A stretch of 64,000 nucleotides of DNA from JAWCQZ01 sp038869515 [NCBI: Halobacteria archaeon] (GCA_038869515.1 JAWCQZ010000002.1:62001-126000), one strand, 5' to 3'. Shown: positions 16,487 to 26,866, counted from the first letter of the stretch. Program-made: numbers and translations. The notes: a model not told the origin generated them from the sequence alone.

Positions 16487-19400
16487 GGCATCACCCACTC
16501 CACTTTGTTTTTGAGGAGCGATATCTCCGTCGCCAGGGCGCTCGTCAGGAGGCTGGTGCCCTGGACGTAGGCGGTCGCCGGAGAGCCCGATGCCACCGTG
16601 ACGCCCATGACGAACTTCTCCTCGCTCCCGTCGCCGATGAACACCGAGATGTTGAACGCCGCCGATCCCGCGCCCTGGAGCCAGTCGCTCCAGGGGCTCC
16701 GGGTGGGGGTGATGGTGAGGTTGGCGTAGCCGCTGGCGTCGGTCACTCCCGAGATTTGCGTGGTTCCGTTGGACTGGCCCGCCCCGGAAAGGAGGGAGTG
16801 GCCCGAGGTCTCGACGATGCGGACCGTGAGGTTGGCCTTGGGGCTCCCGCCCTGGGTGGCCCGGACCGCCACCGTGGTGGGGACCCTGTTGTCCACGGTG
16901 GAGGGGGTCGCGTTGACCGTGGTGGAGACGCCGCTGAGGGTCACGGTGTTCTGGCTGCCGCCGTAGGCCGGGGCGGCGGCGATGGTGCCGGTGAGGTAGG
17001 AGATCTTGCTGACCGCCGCCGCGATTTCGCCGGGCAGGCTGGTGAAGAGGCTCCAGTAGTCCTCGCCGGAGAAAACGGGGCCGGAGCCCCGCGGCGCGAG
17101 GGCGGTGTTCACCGTGAGGACCGACTCGGGAGTGGTGTTGGCGCTCCCCGACGCCACCACCCGCATCGAGTATCCGGCGAGGGTCGAGGGGGCGGGGACC
17201 ACCGTCAGGTTCGCATAGCCGCCGGAGTTGGTAGTGCCGGAGACCGTCGTCCGGGTCGCCCTGGCCTGGGTCGGGGCCGCGAAGAGGCCGACTCCGTTGT
17301 ATTCGGTGACGTTGACCGTGGCCCCGTTCACCGGGTTGGAGCCGTTCATGACGCGGATGTTCAACTGGACCGGCCTGCCCGCGTCCACCGAGGAGGGGAG
17401 GTTGCCGACAGCCCACCCGGTGGCGAGGTTCTCGGCCGTGACCATGGAGGAGACGGAGCCGTTGGCATTGGTGGCGTTTCCGTAGCCTCGGAGGGTGTAG
17501 GGCCCCGCGGCGCCGGTTGCGTTCAGTTGGAGCGTGTAGGAGACGTTCTGGCCGGTCGAGCCGCCGGTGACGTAGGTCCCGTTCAGGGTCCCGACGCTGC
17601 CGTTCATCGCGGCGCCGCCGGCGTAGGAGACGCCGGAGGGGAGGGTGACGTTGTAGGTCAGGTTGTTCGCGTTTCCGGCCCCGGTGTTCTCGAGGACCAG
17701 CGTGTAGTTGAAGTTGCTGTTCCGGGCGACCTTCTCCGGGACGATGGCCGAGACCCGCAGGTCCGGGCCGCGGGCGGTCACGCTGCCGGCGGTCCCGGTG
17801 TGCGAGCCGCCGTTGGCCGAGGTCGCGTTGACCTGGACGGTGGAGTGGGTCCCAGCCTCGTCCGCCACCAGGTAGAAGCGGGAGGTGTTGGAGGCTCCCG
17901 CCGCGAGGGTCCCGACGCTGGAGGCGTTGGAGCCGTTGTTGAGCCTCAGGCCCGAGGGGAGGGTGATGTTGGCCCAGACGCCGGTGAGGCTGGAGTTGGC
18001 GCAGCTGGCGCAGGCGTTGGAGTTGGTCACGGTCACGTCGATGGTGAAGAGTTGCCCCACGGCCACGTCGGAGGCGTTGGGGGTGGCGCTGTCGAGGGTG
18101 AGGACCGTGGAGGAGACCGGGGAGGTCGTGGCCGTGGAGGTGTCGCCGGCGGCGACCTGGGTGGAGTTGTTCCCGTAGAGCACGAATGCGCAGGAGGAGC
18201 CCGGGGTGTCGAGGCGGTAGGTGTAGTTCGTCGAGTTGGAGCCGCCTCCGGCCGTCAGGTTCCCCAGGGAGCGGTTGGCGCTGCCGCTGACGAGTGTGGC
18301 CCCCGCGGGGCAGGTCCCGAGGACGACGTTGGCGGTCACCCCGGTGGCCGCCGTGGCGCCGCTGTTGGCGACGGTCACGGTGATGTTGAATGGCTGGTTG
18401 GAGGCGACGGCGGTGCGGTTCGGGGTGGCCGTCGTCGTTAGTGTCGGGCCGTCGGTCGTCACGGCCTGGGTATCGGTGAATGTGTCGGAACCGATGGTGG
18501 GAGAGGTTGCCTGGCCGTTCACGGTGTAGGCGCCGTAGGCCCCCGCCTGGAACGTGAAGTTCCGGCTCGCGCTGCCGCCGGCGGCGATCTGCGGGATGAC
18601 GCTCCAGTTGCCGGTCCCTCCCGAGTCGTTGCGAACGAACCTCAGGCCGGAGGCGCTCGCGTAGGCGGTGAGGTTGGTGCTGTTCACCGCCCGGGTGGCG
18701 TGGCCGTTGGTGACGGTGAACGTGACGTTGATGTAGCCGTTCAGGCCGACGGAGTCCCCGGTCCGGTTGGTCGCGCTGGTCACGGTGAGGGTCATGGGGG
18801 CGCAGAGGACGAGGCAGATGGATGAGGAGTTGGTCACGTTCGAGGTGTTGGTCGCCTTGGCCGCCGCGTCGAGGGTGTAGGTCTCGTTGGGCCCCGCGCT
18901 GAACTCCAGCGTCCAGTTGGCCCACGCGAACTGGCCCGGCGCGAGATTCCCGAGGAGGATGCCGTCGGAGCCGCTGCCGCCCAGGAGGGTGGAGTTGTTG
19001 TAGGCCAGCAGGCGGGTGATGTTGGCGTGGGCCGTCCGGTTCGCGGTGACGTTCGGGGCGACGGCGCCGCCGGTGTTCTTGACCCGGACCGAGAGGTTGA
19101 AGTCGTCCCCGGTCGCGTTGGCGCAGGGGGTCGAGGGGCAGTCGTAGGAGACCGACTTGTTCAACACCACGTAGTCGACCACGAGGGCCGGTTCCTGCGG
19201 AGTCGAGGGCGGGACCGCGACGTTCCAGGTCCACAACTCCTGGTCGCTGCCGTTCGCGTTGGCGGCCCAGGCGCTCACGTTCCAGTTCCCGGCGAGTGCG
19301 CTGGCGTTGGTGTAGGCCGCCGAGGCGACCGAGGCGTTGGTCTGGACCAGAGAGCCGTTGACGCGCCAGGTGACGGTGGCGGTCTGATTGAGCGACACCG

Positions 19401-22400
19401 AGAAGGTCCGGGAGGCGCCGGGCGAGTCGCTGACCGGACTCGCGGGGGAGGGGGAGGAGAAGGAGGGGTCGCCGACCACCGTGACCGTCCAGGTGCGGGT
19501 GGCGCTGGTCCCGTTGGCGTTGCTCACGTTGGCGGTGACGGCGAAGACCCCCCGGGAGGTGAAGTTGCGGCCGTATTGGGCGGCGGAGGCGGAGGCGTTG
19601 GTCTGGACCACCGAGCCGTCCACCTTCCAGGTCCAGTTGCCGGCCTGGTCGGAGGTCGCATTGAAGAGGACCCCGGTCCCCGCGCCGACGTCGAAGGATG
19701 TCGCGGAGGTTCCGGTGACGTTGTTGGAGGCGGAGGTGATGGAGGGGCCGTCCCCGGCGCTGATGGAGGCCTGGGCGGTGACGTTGGCGGAGCCGTTGCC
19801 GACGTCGGTGGAGACGGTGTAGGCGCCGTTGACCTCCACGCGGAAGGTGTAGTTGTATTCCCGGCTCTGGCCCGCGGGGACGCTCAGGCTCACGTTGTCG
19901 GAAGAGTTGCTGACGCGGGTCAGGCCCGCGGAGTCGTAGGTGGTGACGAGCCAGACCGAGAGCGGCGTCTCCGCCGCGCTGGTGACGGTGACGGTGTGGT
20001 TGAAGTGCTGGCCGGGAGCCGCCTGGCTCCGGTTGATGGCCGCGGAGGCGGTGTGGGTGGAGCCGACGGTGTAGGTCGCCTCCACGCTCGCCCCCTTCAG
20101 GCTCCCGTTCTTGATGCGGACCCAGACGGTGTGGCTCCCGGAGGAGGCCTTGCCGGCGAGGGTGAGGCGGTAGTTGCCGCCCGCGGTGTTGGAGAAGTCC
20201 GTGAAGGAGTCCGCGGCGCCGTCGTGGTGGACCGTGACGTCCCCGGAGGCGAGGCCCGCGACCCCGGCGTCGCTCTCGAGCAGTTTGGAGACGTTGAACA
20301 TCACGAGGACCGGCTGGGAAGGAGGATACTTCCCGCTGGAGGCGTTGGGCGCGGTGATGTTGACGCGGAGGGCCCGCTCGAGCCGGCTCATGGAGCCGAG
20401 GACGCCCGCGGTTCCGTTGCGGCCGCTGGTGAACTCGCCGCCCGAGTCCCGGTCGCGGCACCGGAGCGAGCCGCCCCCGCCGGAGCCGAAATCGTTGTCG
20501 GCGTCCTTGCACGCGTGGGGGCTCTTCAGGCGCCGGACGCCCTCCAGGACCGCCTTCCGGTAACTGTCGGTCCCGAACGTCCCGTAGGCGTTTCCGAGGG
20601 CCCGGAGGACCGACGCGGCCCCGCCCGTCTCGCCGCTGTCGCCGGTGTAGAAGCGGTCCGCCGCGATGTCGTGCCGCCACCGCAGTTCGCCGCTCCCGTC
20701 AATGGTGCCGCCGCCGTCCGCGTCGTCGGCGGCCTTGTCGGTCCCGGTCTGGAGGAGCCAGGAGGCGGCGCTCTGGGCCGCGCTCTTCAGCGAGGAAACA
20801 GTCGCGTTGGAGTCGCCGCCGTAGGCGGTCCGGGTCGCGTTGTAGAGCCCGACGAGGGTGTCGAGGACGCCCGCGGCGCCGTAGTCGCGGCCGGTGAGGC
20901 AGGGGGTCGCCGGGCTCGACGACGTGGAGCAGGCGGAGCCCGAGTCGAGGATGAGCCAGGCGCCGGAGGAAAGTTGCCGGGCCACGAGCCACCGGCCGCC
21001 CTTGACCGCGAGGTCGAGGTAGGCCGGGTCGCTGGTGGCGAAGTGGAGGTCGAGGAGGGCCTGGACGACGCCCGCGGTCCCCTCCTGGACCCCGGTGAAA
21101 TATTCGGGCCCGCCCGGGGGCGGGGGCAGGGTCCGCGGCCACTTCGCCTGGTCGGCGCCGACCGCCACCGCCTGGGAGACGAGCCAGTTCGCCGCGCTCT
21201 TCGCGGCGTTCAGGTATGTTACGTTTCCCGTGGCGTTGAACGCGTCCAGGAGAACCTCGATGGCCCCGGCGGCGCCGGTCATGGCGGTGTCCCGTTGGGA
21301 CGACGCGCCGCAGGCCCCTGCGCTCGGCGCGACGCAGAAGGAGAGGTTGGCGGTCCCGTCGGTGTAGGCCGAGCCGCTGGCGTTGTAGGCCACCGAGGTG
21401 TTGTTCAGGAGCCAGGCGAGCCCCTCCTTCGCCCCGCTCCAGTAGGAGCCGTTCCCGCTGAGGAGGTGGGCCCGCAGGAGGGCCTGGACGGGGCCGAGGG
21501 TGCCGCCCGGCAGGTCGCTGCGGACCGCGACCGCGCCCGCCGACTCCGACTGCATCCACCAGCGGCCGGTGGTCCCGGTCCGGGTGGCGTTGGTGAGGAG
21601 GAGCCAGTTGGAGGAGTTGTTCACCGCGCTCCGGAGGGCGGAGTCCCCGGTGGCTTCGTAGGCCTCGGCGAGCGCCAGGAGCGCGCCGGCGCCGCCCTCT
21701 CCGTCCGTGGTGGAGACGTTGGAGTCGTTCATCGAGAGTTTCCACTTGAGTTGCCCGCCCGAGGAGACCGCCATGGGGCCGCTCGCGAGTTCCCGGGCGG
21801 TCTCCTGGAGCAGGGCGGTCGGGGTCCCGGGGACGGAGAGGGTGAAGGTCCGGGTCTTGGTCTGGCCCGTGGAGTTGGTCGTGCTGTTGGCGAAGACCTC
21901 CAGCGTGTAGTCTCCGTTGCCGCTGACGGTGAAGGTGGTGTTGCACGCCTTGGTCCCCGCGCACTCGGAGGAGAGGTTGGTCCAGGCGTTGGGCTGGATG
22001 CGGGCCCGGAAGACGAGGATGTCCTCGGTGGTGGTGGTGTTCACCGGGATCTCCGCGTGGGAGAGAGTGGCCCCGGGGGCGGGGCTGGAGATGGTGATGA
22101 CGAAGCCGGTGATGTTGACCTTGACGACGTCGGTGGCCGTGATGTCGCTCGAGTTGAGCCCGGCGGCGTTCCTGGTGCGCATCTTGAACTCGTAGCACTT
22201 CATCGTGGTCAGGTCGGTCACGGTGTAGGGCGAGGCGATGCCGGAGGTCACGTTGGTCCAGTTGTTGGAGAAGGCGTTGCAGTTCGACCCGCTCAACGCG
22301 GTCTCGCGGCGGTCGAGGAAATTGGCCCCGATCCCCGACTCGGGGTCGCTGGCGTTGGTGAAGGTGAGGGTGACGTTCCCGGTGTCGTTGGTCCCGTTCA

Positions 22401-25400
22401 AGTAGGAGAGGGAGCCGCCCGTCGGGGCCGAGGTGTCCACCATGACCGCGGGGCCGCTGACGTTGGTCCAGTAGCCGTCGCCGTTGCTGACGTTGAGGTG
22501 GATGGCGATGCACCGGCCCGCGGTGGTGGTGACCGTCTGGGGCTGGGAGACGTTGGTGAAGTTGGTGGCGACCGCGCTCCACCCGGAGCAAGAGCCGGAG
22601 GAGAGGGTCGCGGTCTGGCTGCGGATGAGGTTCCCGTTGATGCCGGTCTCGGCGTCGGTGCCGTTCGTGAAGTTCACGGGGCGGCTCGTGTTGGTGTGGT
22701 AGCCACCGGTGTAGGAGATGTCCGTCCCCGTCGGCGGAGTCGCGTCGGTGACGTGGGCCCGCGTGATGTTGCCCCAGGACTCCGACTCCAGGTTCCCGAG
22801 AGCCACGACCCGGAGGTAGTAGTACCAGTCGCCGCCCGCGATGCCGGTGTCGTTGTAGGAGAGGGTCGAGTTCGCCGCCTGCGTGATGTTCGCGATGCGG
22901 ACGTAGGTGGTGGTGCCGTTGTGGCCGTAGGAGGAGTTGTTGCGCGAGCGGTGGAGGGTGTAGCGGAGGTAGCCGCCGTTCGGGTCCTTCTGGGAGGTGA
23001 AGGAGAGATTGGCGTGGTCGGTCCCGGTGGAGGGCGAGAGGTCGGGAATCTTCTCGAGGAGGGAGGAGTCGAAGTTCATCGGGTTGTTCGTGCTCAGGTT
23101 CCGGTGGGTCACCGCGGTGTAGTTGGCGCCGTCGTTGGAGGTGGTCCGGTTGACCTCTGTGAGGACCACGGCCCGCTCGCACTTGGCCCAGCCGGCGCCC
23201 CACTGGGTCCCGGCGTCCCAGAAGAACCGGCCGTCGAACATCTGCTGGTTCGGCGGGGTCCGGGAGTCCCCGAGGATGGAGTCGGCAAGCTCGAGACCGC
23301 GGGCGAACCCTTTGAGGGTGGCGTTGACGCTCGCCCCGGGGTGGGTGGCGTTGAAGAGATTGGTGGAGTTGAAGACATTGCCCACGATGTTCGTGGCGAC
23401 GCCGCCGCCGGTCCCGCTGCAGGAAGGCGAGGCGACGCTCTGGACCGCAGACCACGCGGTGTTGCCCGCCGCGTCGGCGGAGCGCACCCGGTAGTAGATG
23501 ACGGCGTCGTAGTCCACGTCGTCCACGGGGTCGTCCGCCCCCCCGGGGCCGTTCTGGGCGGAGGTGTTGTGGCTGGTGACGAGGCTTCCGTTGGACCAGT
23601 TCCGGGTCGCGAGGAGGTCGGGGTCGCGGCCGACGAGAGCGAATCCGCTGGCGGGCTCGTCGGTGGTCCAGGTGACGTGGAGGCGGAGGAAGCCGCCGAC
23701 GTTGTCGATGGCGGCGGAGAGGCCGGAGATGACCGGGGGCGACAGGTCCGCCGCCGTGACCGTCCACGACACGTTGGACGAAGTGCCGTTGGTGTTGTTC
23801 ACCGTGGCGTTCACGATGAAGGTGGCGGGGAGAGTCGCGTTCGAGAAGGACCGGTCGAAGGTGCCGGAGGTCGCGTTCACGCTGCTGTTCTCGACCACTC
23901 CGTTCACTCGCCAAGTCCAGGTGCCCGATTGGTTGGCGCTGCCGTTGAACCGGACGACGGTCCCGTTGTCCACGGTGAAAGTCAGGGTGGCGTTGTTTGT
24001 GGCGTTGTTCCCCCAGGAGGTGACGTTCGGAGGCCCCTCCAGGGCGCCAAACGTGGCGCCGGAGAGGGGAGTCGTGTTCCAGGTGTTGAACTGGTCGCGC
24101 GCCGTGACGTTCAGAGCGGCGTAGGTCCCGTGGCCCGCCGTGGAGGTCTCCACGTAGGTGTAGCGGTTGGGGTAGTAGAACCTGACCGCCGTGGAGTTGG
24201 AGCAGGAGGCGGTGTCGAAGGAGTGCTGGATGCCGCCGTCGCCGGTCTGGTTCTCGATGCCCACGGTGGCCGTGGCGCAGCTGTCGCCGTTGGCCAGGCC
24301 GCGGCTTCCGACGTCGGCGTAGTTGAACTGGATGTCGGAGGAGTTCTCGTAGAGCACCGCCTCGAAGTTGTAGGTGTCGGTCGAGCAACCGGAGACGAAA
24401 TCGGAGACGTTCCACTGAACCACGAAGATGCGGTTCGGGGCCTCTCCGAGAGTCTGGCCGAAGACGCCGCCCCCGGCCCCCTGGCCGTGGCAGAGGTCGT
24501 CCCAGAAGGGGGCCACGATGCCGTTCGGAGTCGCGGTGTTGGGGATGGCGACGTTGGAGAAGACCGCGCTGCTGTTGACGAAGTTGAGGTATCCGTCGTT
24601 GCAGATGAAAACCCGGTCGTAGGGAGTCCCGTAGAAGTTGAAGGAGAACCCCATGCTGACGTTGGCGGTGGTGCAGATGTCGTTCCCGGCGCCCATCCGG
24701 GCGGAGAGGTTGACGCCGGTGCCGGAGACATTGATGAAGAAGTAAGAGGGTCCGGCGCTCTGGCTGGAGTTCCGGATTCCGTAGACTCCCCCGGTCTGGA
24801 AGGCGGAGCCCGAGCCGCTGTAGAAGGTCTCGTTGTAGGCTGCGCGGGCGAGGCTGCGCTGGAGGGTGGAGCCGTTGGGGTAGGAGATGTTCATGCGGAC
24901 CTCGCTCACGTTGCCCGGGCTGTGGACGGTGGTGTTGAAGCGGGCCGGACTCCCGGTGCTCAGGCTTGAGATGTTCCAGGCGGAGGAGCGGAGGTCGAGT
25001 CTCGGGTATGCCCAGGTCGCCGACTCGGGGTTGTTGTACCAAGCGAAGGTGCTGGTGCCGTGGTTGGGAGACCGGAGGTTGCTCCAGGTGCCGTCGCCCT
25101 GGAAGATGCCCGCGTTGAACTGGGTCGTGGTGTCGCGGTAGAAAACCAGCGGCCCCTCGCGGCCGGTGGAGTCGGTGGCAAGCACAACGTGCTCCGGCTC
25201 GTCCGACGTGGTCGAGGACGCGGGGTCGGGGAGGGTCTGGTTGAACCCCTCCCACGACTCGTTCGAAGAGTGCCAGCGGAGGTCTCCCGCCTGGTCGAAC
25301 GTCCCCTGCCCGTAGATGACGTGGGCCCTTCCGAGGGGGTCCCAGGCGACGTCGAAGGAGCGGCGCGGGTAAGGCGATGTCGAGGTGGTCGGGCAGGTGG

Positions 25401-26484
25401 AGGTGAGGCTGGAATTGACGAGCCGGTCGGGGCCCCAGGTGTTGGTGGTCCCGTTCCAGACCTGCGCGTGGAGGGTGCAGGTCCCCCGCGTCTCGAGGAA
25501 GGCCATCGCGATGTTGCTCGAGGCGGGGTCGGGAACGAGGCGGAACTGGGTCAGGGTGTCGTCCGCGCCCGCGCTGCTGGCGGTGTACTCCGGCGAGAGG
25601 GTTCCGTTGGTGGAGTAGTAGATGCGGTAGCGGGGCGCGGTGGAGGTGCGCTCGCCGTAGGCGATGAGAGCCTCATCGCCGCTCCTCTCGTAGGCGATGT
25701 CGAAGGAGATGTTCGCGGCCCACGGCGCGGAGGTGGCGTCGGTCTCGATGACGCTGAGGTTGGTCCAGTTGCTCGCGTTCCGGACGAGGAGCGTGATGTC
25801 GCGGTTCCCGGCCTGCACGGCGACGAGGGTCTCGTTCCTCGCCGGATTGGACCTGGCGACGACGCCCTCGATGAAGACGGCGGAGGAGCTCCCCGATGGC
25901 TGGACGGATGGGGTGTCCATCTCGACCGACCAGTTCCGGACCGGGTCCCAGACGCGATACTCCAAGTAGGTGTCGGCGTTCTGGACGCTCGCCTGCGTGT
26001 TGTTGTAGAAGGCGAGCGCCTCGCCGGAGACCGGGTTCCACACCACGGCGACGTCGGGCGTGCTGCGGCCGTAGACCGTCTGGCCGGAGTAGGGGAAGAT
26101 GAAGTCCCTGCTGGCGTTGGTGATTGCGTTGAAAATCTGGAACGAGACGTTGCCCGTGGCGGTGACGGTGTCGCCGGCGGTGTTGATGGCATACCGGCTC
26201 CCCACGAGGACGTCGCCCGTCCGGGGGTTGGCGTCGGTGACGGTTAAGTCCACGACCCAGGTGGTGGCGATGCGGTTCATCCCGTCCGAGTGCCGGAGGA
26301 CTGCCCCGAACGGGGACCAGGCGGAGCCGTCCCAGTAGACGTACTGGGGGTAGTAGCGCTGGGTGGTGCTCGAGTTGTTGTAAACCGCGATGGCGGGGAG
26401 GGCGGAGGCCTGGGTCGAGAGGAGGATGAGGGCCGCGACTGCGACAATGCAGAGCGCTGCTCGGCCTCGCCCCCGACCTCCCAT
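16483..26484 (-). CDS. Giant (3333-residue) secreted multidomain surface protein
   Basis: Exported, apparently heavily glycosylated cell-surface protein. A signal peptide (ALCIVAVAALILLSTQASA) opens it. Residues about 30-560 repeat blade-like motifs (VAVVWNPVSGEALAFYNN). About 600-770 resembles a nidogen-type domain (FNFYGTPYDRVFICNDGYLN, FWDDLCHGQG). Ig/FnIII-like domains follow, then an alpha/alpha-toroid region at about 1555-2035 with at least five G-x-x-G-[AV] helical-hairpin repeats (GAGALLALAEAYEATGD, GTAGVVQALLDLHFATSDPAY). After about 2035 come CARDB/DUF11-like Ig modules. N-x-S/T sequons are dense throughout. The C-terminus (LLKNKVEWVMP) has no membrane anchor or PGF-CTERM motif. It is coupled to the anchored gene downstream. 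Its enzymatic or adhesive role is unknown. Confidence 0.85.
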   Translation of the reverse strand: MGGRGRGRAALCIVAVAALILLSTQASALPAIAVYNNSSTTQRYYPQYVYWDGSAWSPFGAVLRHSDGMNRIATTWVVDLTVTDANPRTGDVLVGSRYAINTAGDTVTATGNVSFQIFNAITNASRDFIFPYSGQTVYGRSTPDVAVVWNPVSGEALAFYNNTQASVQNADTYLEYRVWDPVRNWSVEMDTPSVQPSGSSSAVFIEGVVARSNPARNETLVAVQAGNRDITLLVRNASNWTNLSVIETDATSAPWAANISFDIAYERSGDEALIAYGERTSTAPRYRIYYSTNGTLSPEYTASSAGADDTLTQFRLVPDPASSNIAMAFLETRGTCTLHAQVWNGTTNTWGPDRLVNSSLTSTCPTTSTSPYPRRSFDVAWDPLGRAHVIYGQGTFDQAGDLRWHSSNESWEGFNQTLPDPASSTTSDEPEHVVLATDSTGREGPLVFYRDTTTQFNAGIFQGDGTWSNLRSPNHGTSTFAWYNNPESATWAYPRLDLRSSAWNISSLSTGSPARFNTTVHSPGNVSEVRMNISYPNGSTLQRSLARAAYNETFYSGSGSAFQTGGVYGIRNSSQSAGPSYFFINVSGTGVNLSARMGAGNDICTTANVSMGFSFNFYGTPYDRVFICNDGYLNFVNSSAVFSNVAIPNTATPNGIVAPFWDDLCHGQGAGGGVFGQTLGEAPNRIFVVQWNVSDFVSGCSTDTYNFEAVLYENSSDIQFNYADVGSRGLANGDSCATATVGIENQTGDGGIQHSFDTASCSNSTAVRFYYPNRYTYVETSTAGHGTYAALNVTARDQFNTWNTTPLSGATFGALEGPPNVTSWGNNATNNATLTFTVDNGTVVRFNGSANQSGTWTWRVNGVVENSSVNATSGTFDRSFSNATLPATFIVNATVNNTNGTSSNVSWTVTAADLSPPVISGLSAAIDNVGGFLRLHVTWTTDEPASGFALVGRDPDLLATRNWSNGSLVTSHNTSAQNGPGGADDPVDDVDYDAVIYYRVRSADAAGNTAWSAVQSVASPSCSGTGGGVATNIVGNVFNSTNLFNATHPGASVNATLKGFARGLELADSILGDSRTPPNQQMFDGRFFWDAGTQWGAGWAKCERAVVLTEVNRTTSNDGANYTAVTHRNLSTNNPMNFDSSLLEKIPDLSPSTGTDHANLSFTSQKDPNGGYLRYTLHRSRNNSSYGHNGTTTYVRIANITQAANSTLSYNDTGIAGGDWYYYLRVVALGNLESESWGNITRAHVTDATPPTGTDISYTGGYHTNTSRPVNFTNGTDAETGINGNLIRSQTATLSSGSCSGWSAVATNFTNVSQPQTVTTTAGRCIAIHLNVSNGDGYWTNVSGPAVMVDTSAPTGGSLSYLNGTNDTGNVTLTFTNASDPESGIGANFLDRRETALSGSNCNAFSNNWTNVTSGIASPYTVTDLTTMKCYEFKMRTRNAAGLNSSDITATDVVKVNITGFVITISSPAPGATLSHAEIPVNTTTTEDILVFRARIQPNAWTNLSSECAGTKACNTTFTVSGNGDYTLEVFANSTTNSTGQTKTRTFTLSVPGTPTALLQETARELASGPMAVSSGGQLKWKLSMNDSNVSTTDGEGGAGALLALAEAYEATGDSALRSAVNNSSNWLLLTNATRTGTTGRWWMQSESAGAVAVRSDLPGGTLGPVQALLRAHLLSGNGSYWSGAKEGLAWLLNNTSVAYNASGSAYTDGTANLSFCVAPSAGACGASSQRDTAMTGAAGAIEVLLDAFNATGNVTYLNAAKSAANWLVSQAVAVGADQAKWPRTLPPPPGGPEYFTGVQEGTAGVVQALLDLHFATSDPAYLDLAVKGGRWLVARQLSSGAWLILDSGSACSTSSSPATPCLTGRDYGAAGVLDTLVGLYNATRTAYGGDSNATVSSLKSAAQSAASWLLQTGTDKAADDADGGGTIDGSGELRWRHDIAADRFYTGDSGETGGAASVLRALGNAYGTFGTDSYRKAVLEGVRRLKSPHACKDADNDFGSGGGGSLRCRDRDSGGEFTSGRNGTAGVLGSMSRLERALRVNITAPNASSGKYPPSQPVLVMFNVSKLLESDAGVAGLASGDVTVHHDGAADSFTDFSNTAGGNYRLTLAGKASSGSHTVWVRIKNGSLKGASVEATYTVGSTHTASAAINRSQAAPGQHFNHTVTVTSAAETPLSVWLVTTYDSAGLTRVSNSSDNVSLSVPAGQSREYNYTFRVEVNGAYTVSTDVGNGSANVTAQASISAGDGPSITSASNNVTGTSATSFDVGAGTGVLFNATSDQAGNWTWKVDGSVVQTNASASAAQYGRNFTSRGVFAVTANVSNANGTSATRTWTVTVVGDPSFSSPSPASPVSDSPGASRTFSVSLNQTATVTWRVNGSLVQTNASVASAAYTNASALAGNWNVSAWAANANGSDQELWTWNVAVPPSTPQEPALVVDYVVLNKSVSYDCPSTPCANATGDDFNLSVRVKNTGGAVAPNVTANRTAHANITRLLAYNNSTLLGGSGSDGILLGNLAPGQFAWANWTLEFSAGPNETYTLDAAAKATNTSNVTNSSSICLVLCAPMTLTVTSATNRTGDSVGLNGYINVTFTVTNGHATRAVNSTNLTAYASASGLRFVRNDSGGTGNWSVIPQIAAGGSASRNFTFQAGAYGAYTVNGQATSPTIGSDTFTDTQAVTTDGPTLTTTATPNRTAVASNQPFNITVTVANSGATAATGVTANVVLGTCPAGATLVSGSANRSLGNLTAGGGSNSTNYTYRLDTPGSSCAFVLYGNNSTQVAAGDTSTATTSPVSSTVLTLDSATPNASDVAVGQLFTIDVTVTNSNACASCANSSLTGVWANITLPSGLRLNNGSNASSVGTLAAGASNTSRFYLVADEAGTHSTVQVNATSANGGSHTGTAGSVTARGPDLRVSAIVPEKVARNSNFNYTLVLENTGAGNANNLTYNVTLPSGVSYAGGAAMNGSVGTLNGTYVTGGSTGQNVSYTLQLNATGAAGPYTLRGYGNATNANGSVSSMVTAENLATGWAVGNLPSSVDAGRPVQLNIRVMNGSNPVNGATVNVTEYNGVGLFAAPTQARATRTTVSGTTNSGGYANLTVVPAPSTLAGYSMRVVASGSANTTPESVLTVNTALAPRGSGPVFSGEDYWSLFTSLPGEIAAAVSKISYLTGTIAAAPAYGGSQNTVTLSGVSTTVNATPSTVDNRVPTTVAVRATQGGSPKANLTVRIVETSGHSLLSGAGQSNGTTQISGVTDASGYANLTITPTRSPWSDWLQGAGSAAFNISVFIGDGSEEKFVMGVTVASGSPATAYVQGTSLLTSALATEISLLKNKVEWVMP

Positions 26485-26513
26485 GGGACGCTGTTATTTC
26501 CGCCGACCCGCGT

Positions 26514-26520
26514 CATAAAA
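26514..26520 (-). promoter_or_regulatory. TATA box of the giant surface-protein gene
   Basis: Minus-strand TTTTATG within ATATGTTTTATGACG, centred about 33 nt before ATG 26484, implying a 5' leader of only a few nucleotides. Confidence 0.5.
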
Positions 26521-26682
26521 CATATGGAGCTTTGAGTCGGGGAATAACTCGCGAGGCCTCGCCCGCCGACAGCGGTTTTCGCCACTGACGGCGGCTCCCC
26601 CGCGCCTGCTCGCAGCCCGATTTGGCGCTCCCCCGCCGGTCCCGGTCGGCCCGTGATAGGAGAGGGCGCAGGAGCGGCGGGC

Positions 26683-26788
26683 ACCCGTCCTCTTTCTTCG
26701 ATGAAGCCAATTACTTTTGGAAATGGTTAAACCTCCCGGGCGCCTCCACCCGATGGTGGCCGAGTCCGCCACCCTCCCCCCGGAGGCC
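26683..26788. repeat. 106-bp direct repeat A flanking vapBC
   Basis: Aligns without gaps to 27481-27586 (offset exactly 798 nt) with about 11 mismatches. It contains the equivalent of the promoter, start codon and first ten codons of the regulator gene at 27551, but the frame leads nowhere. The repeats bracket the VapBC toxin-antitoxin module. Confidence 0.9.
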
Positions 26789-26833
26789 TCCGGCCCATTC
26801 TCCGGTGGTGGATATCTCCGCCTGCCGAAAAGC

Positions 26834-26841
26834 GTTATATC
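26834..26841 (+). promoter_or_regulatory. TATA box of vapBC
   Basis: GTTATATC, about 29 nt before ATG 26867. It lies outside repeat A, so the toxin-antitoxin pair has its own promoter and short leader. Confidence 0.6.
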
Positions 26842-26866
26842 TCATCACATCTCACGCAATTATTGG

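Larger units (their letters stand above)
26485..26866. other. Intergenic stretch before vapBC
   Basis: These 382 nt contain the promoter of the giant surface gene, about 150 nt of GC-rich DNA in which I see nothing definite, direct-repeat copy A (26683-26788) and the vapBC promoter. A short frame from 26753 reads MVAESATLPPEA and is a truncated duplicate of the start of the winged-helix gene at 27551. Confidence 0.7.

Noticed and set aside
19027-24969. A very long plus-strand open frame (about 1980 codons) opposite the giant surface gene
   Set aside because: It is antisense to a protein rich in Asn, Thr, Ser, Val and Gly with strong third-position G/C bias, which removes stop codons from this opposite frame. 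The translation is a Gly/Val/Asp/Arg/Glu composition with no domains or start context.
26717-26866. An N-terminally extended VapB
   Set aside because: The extra 50 codons are a stray copy of the winged-helix gene's beginning within direct repeat A; the vapBC TATA box lies inside this extension.
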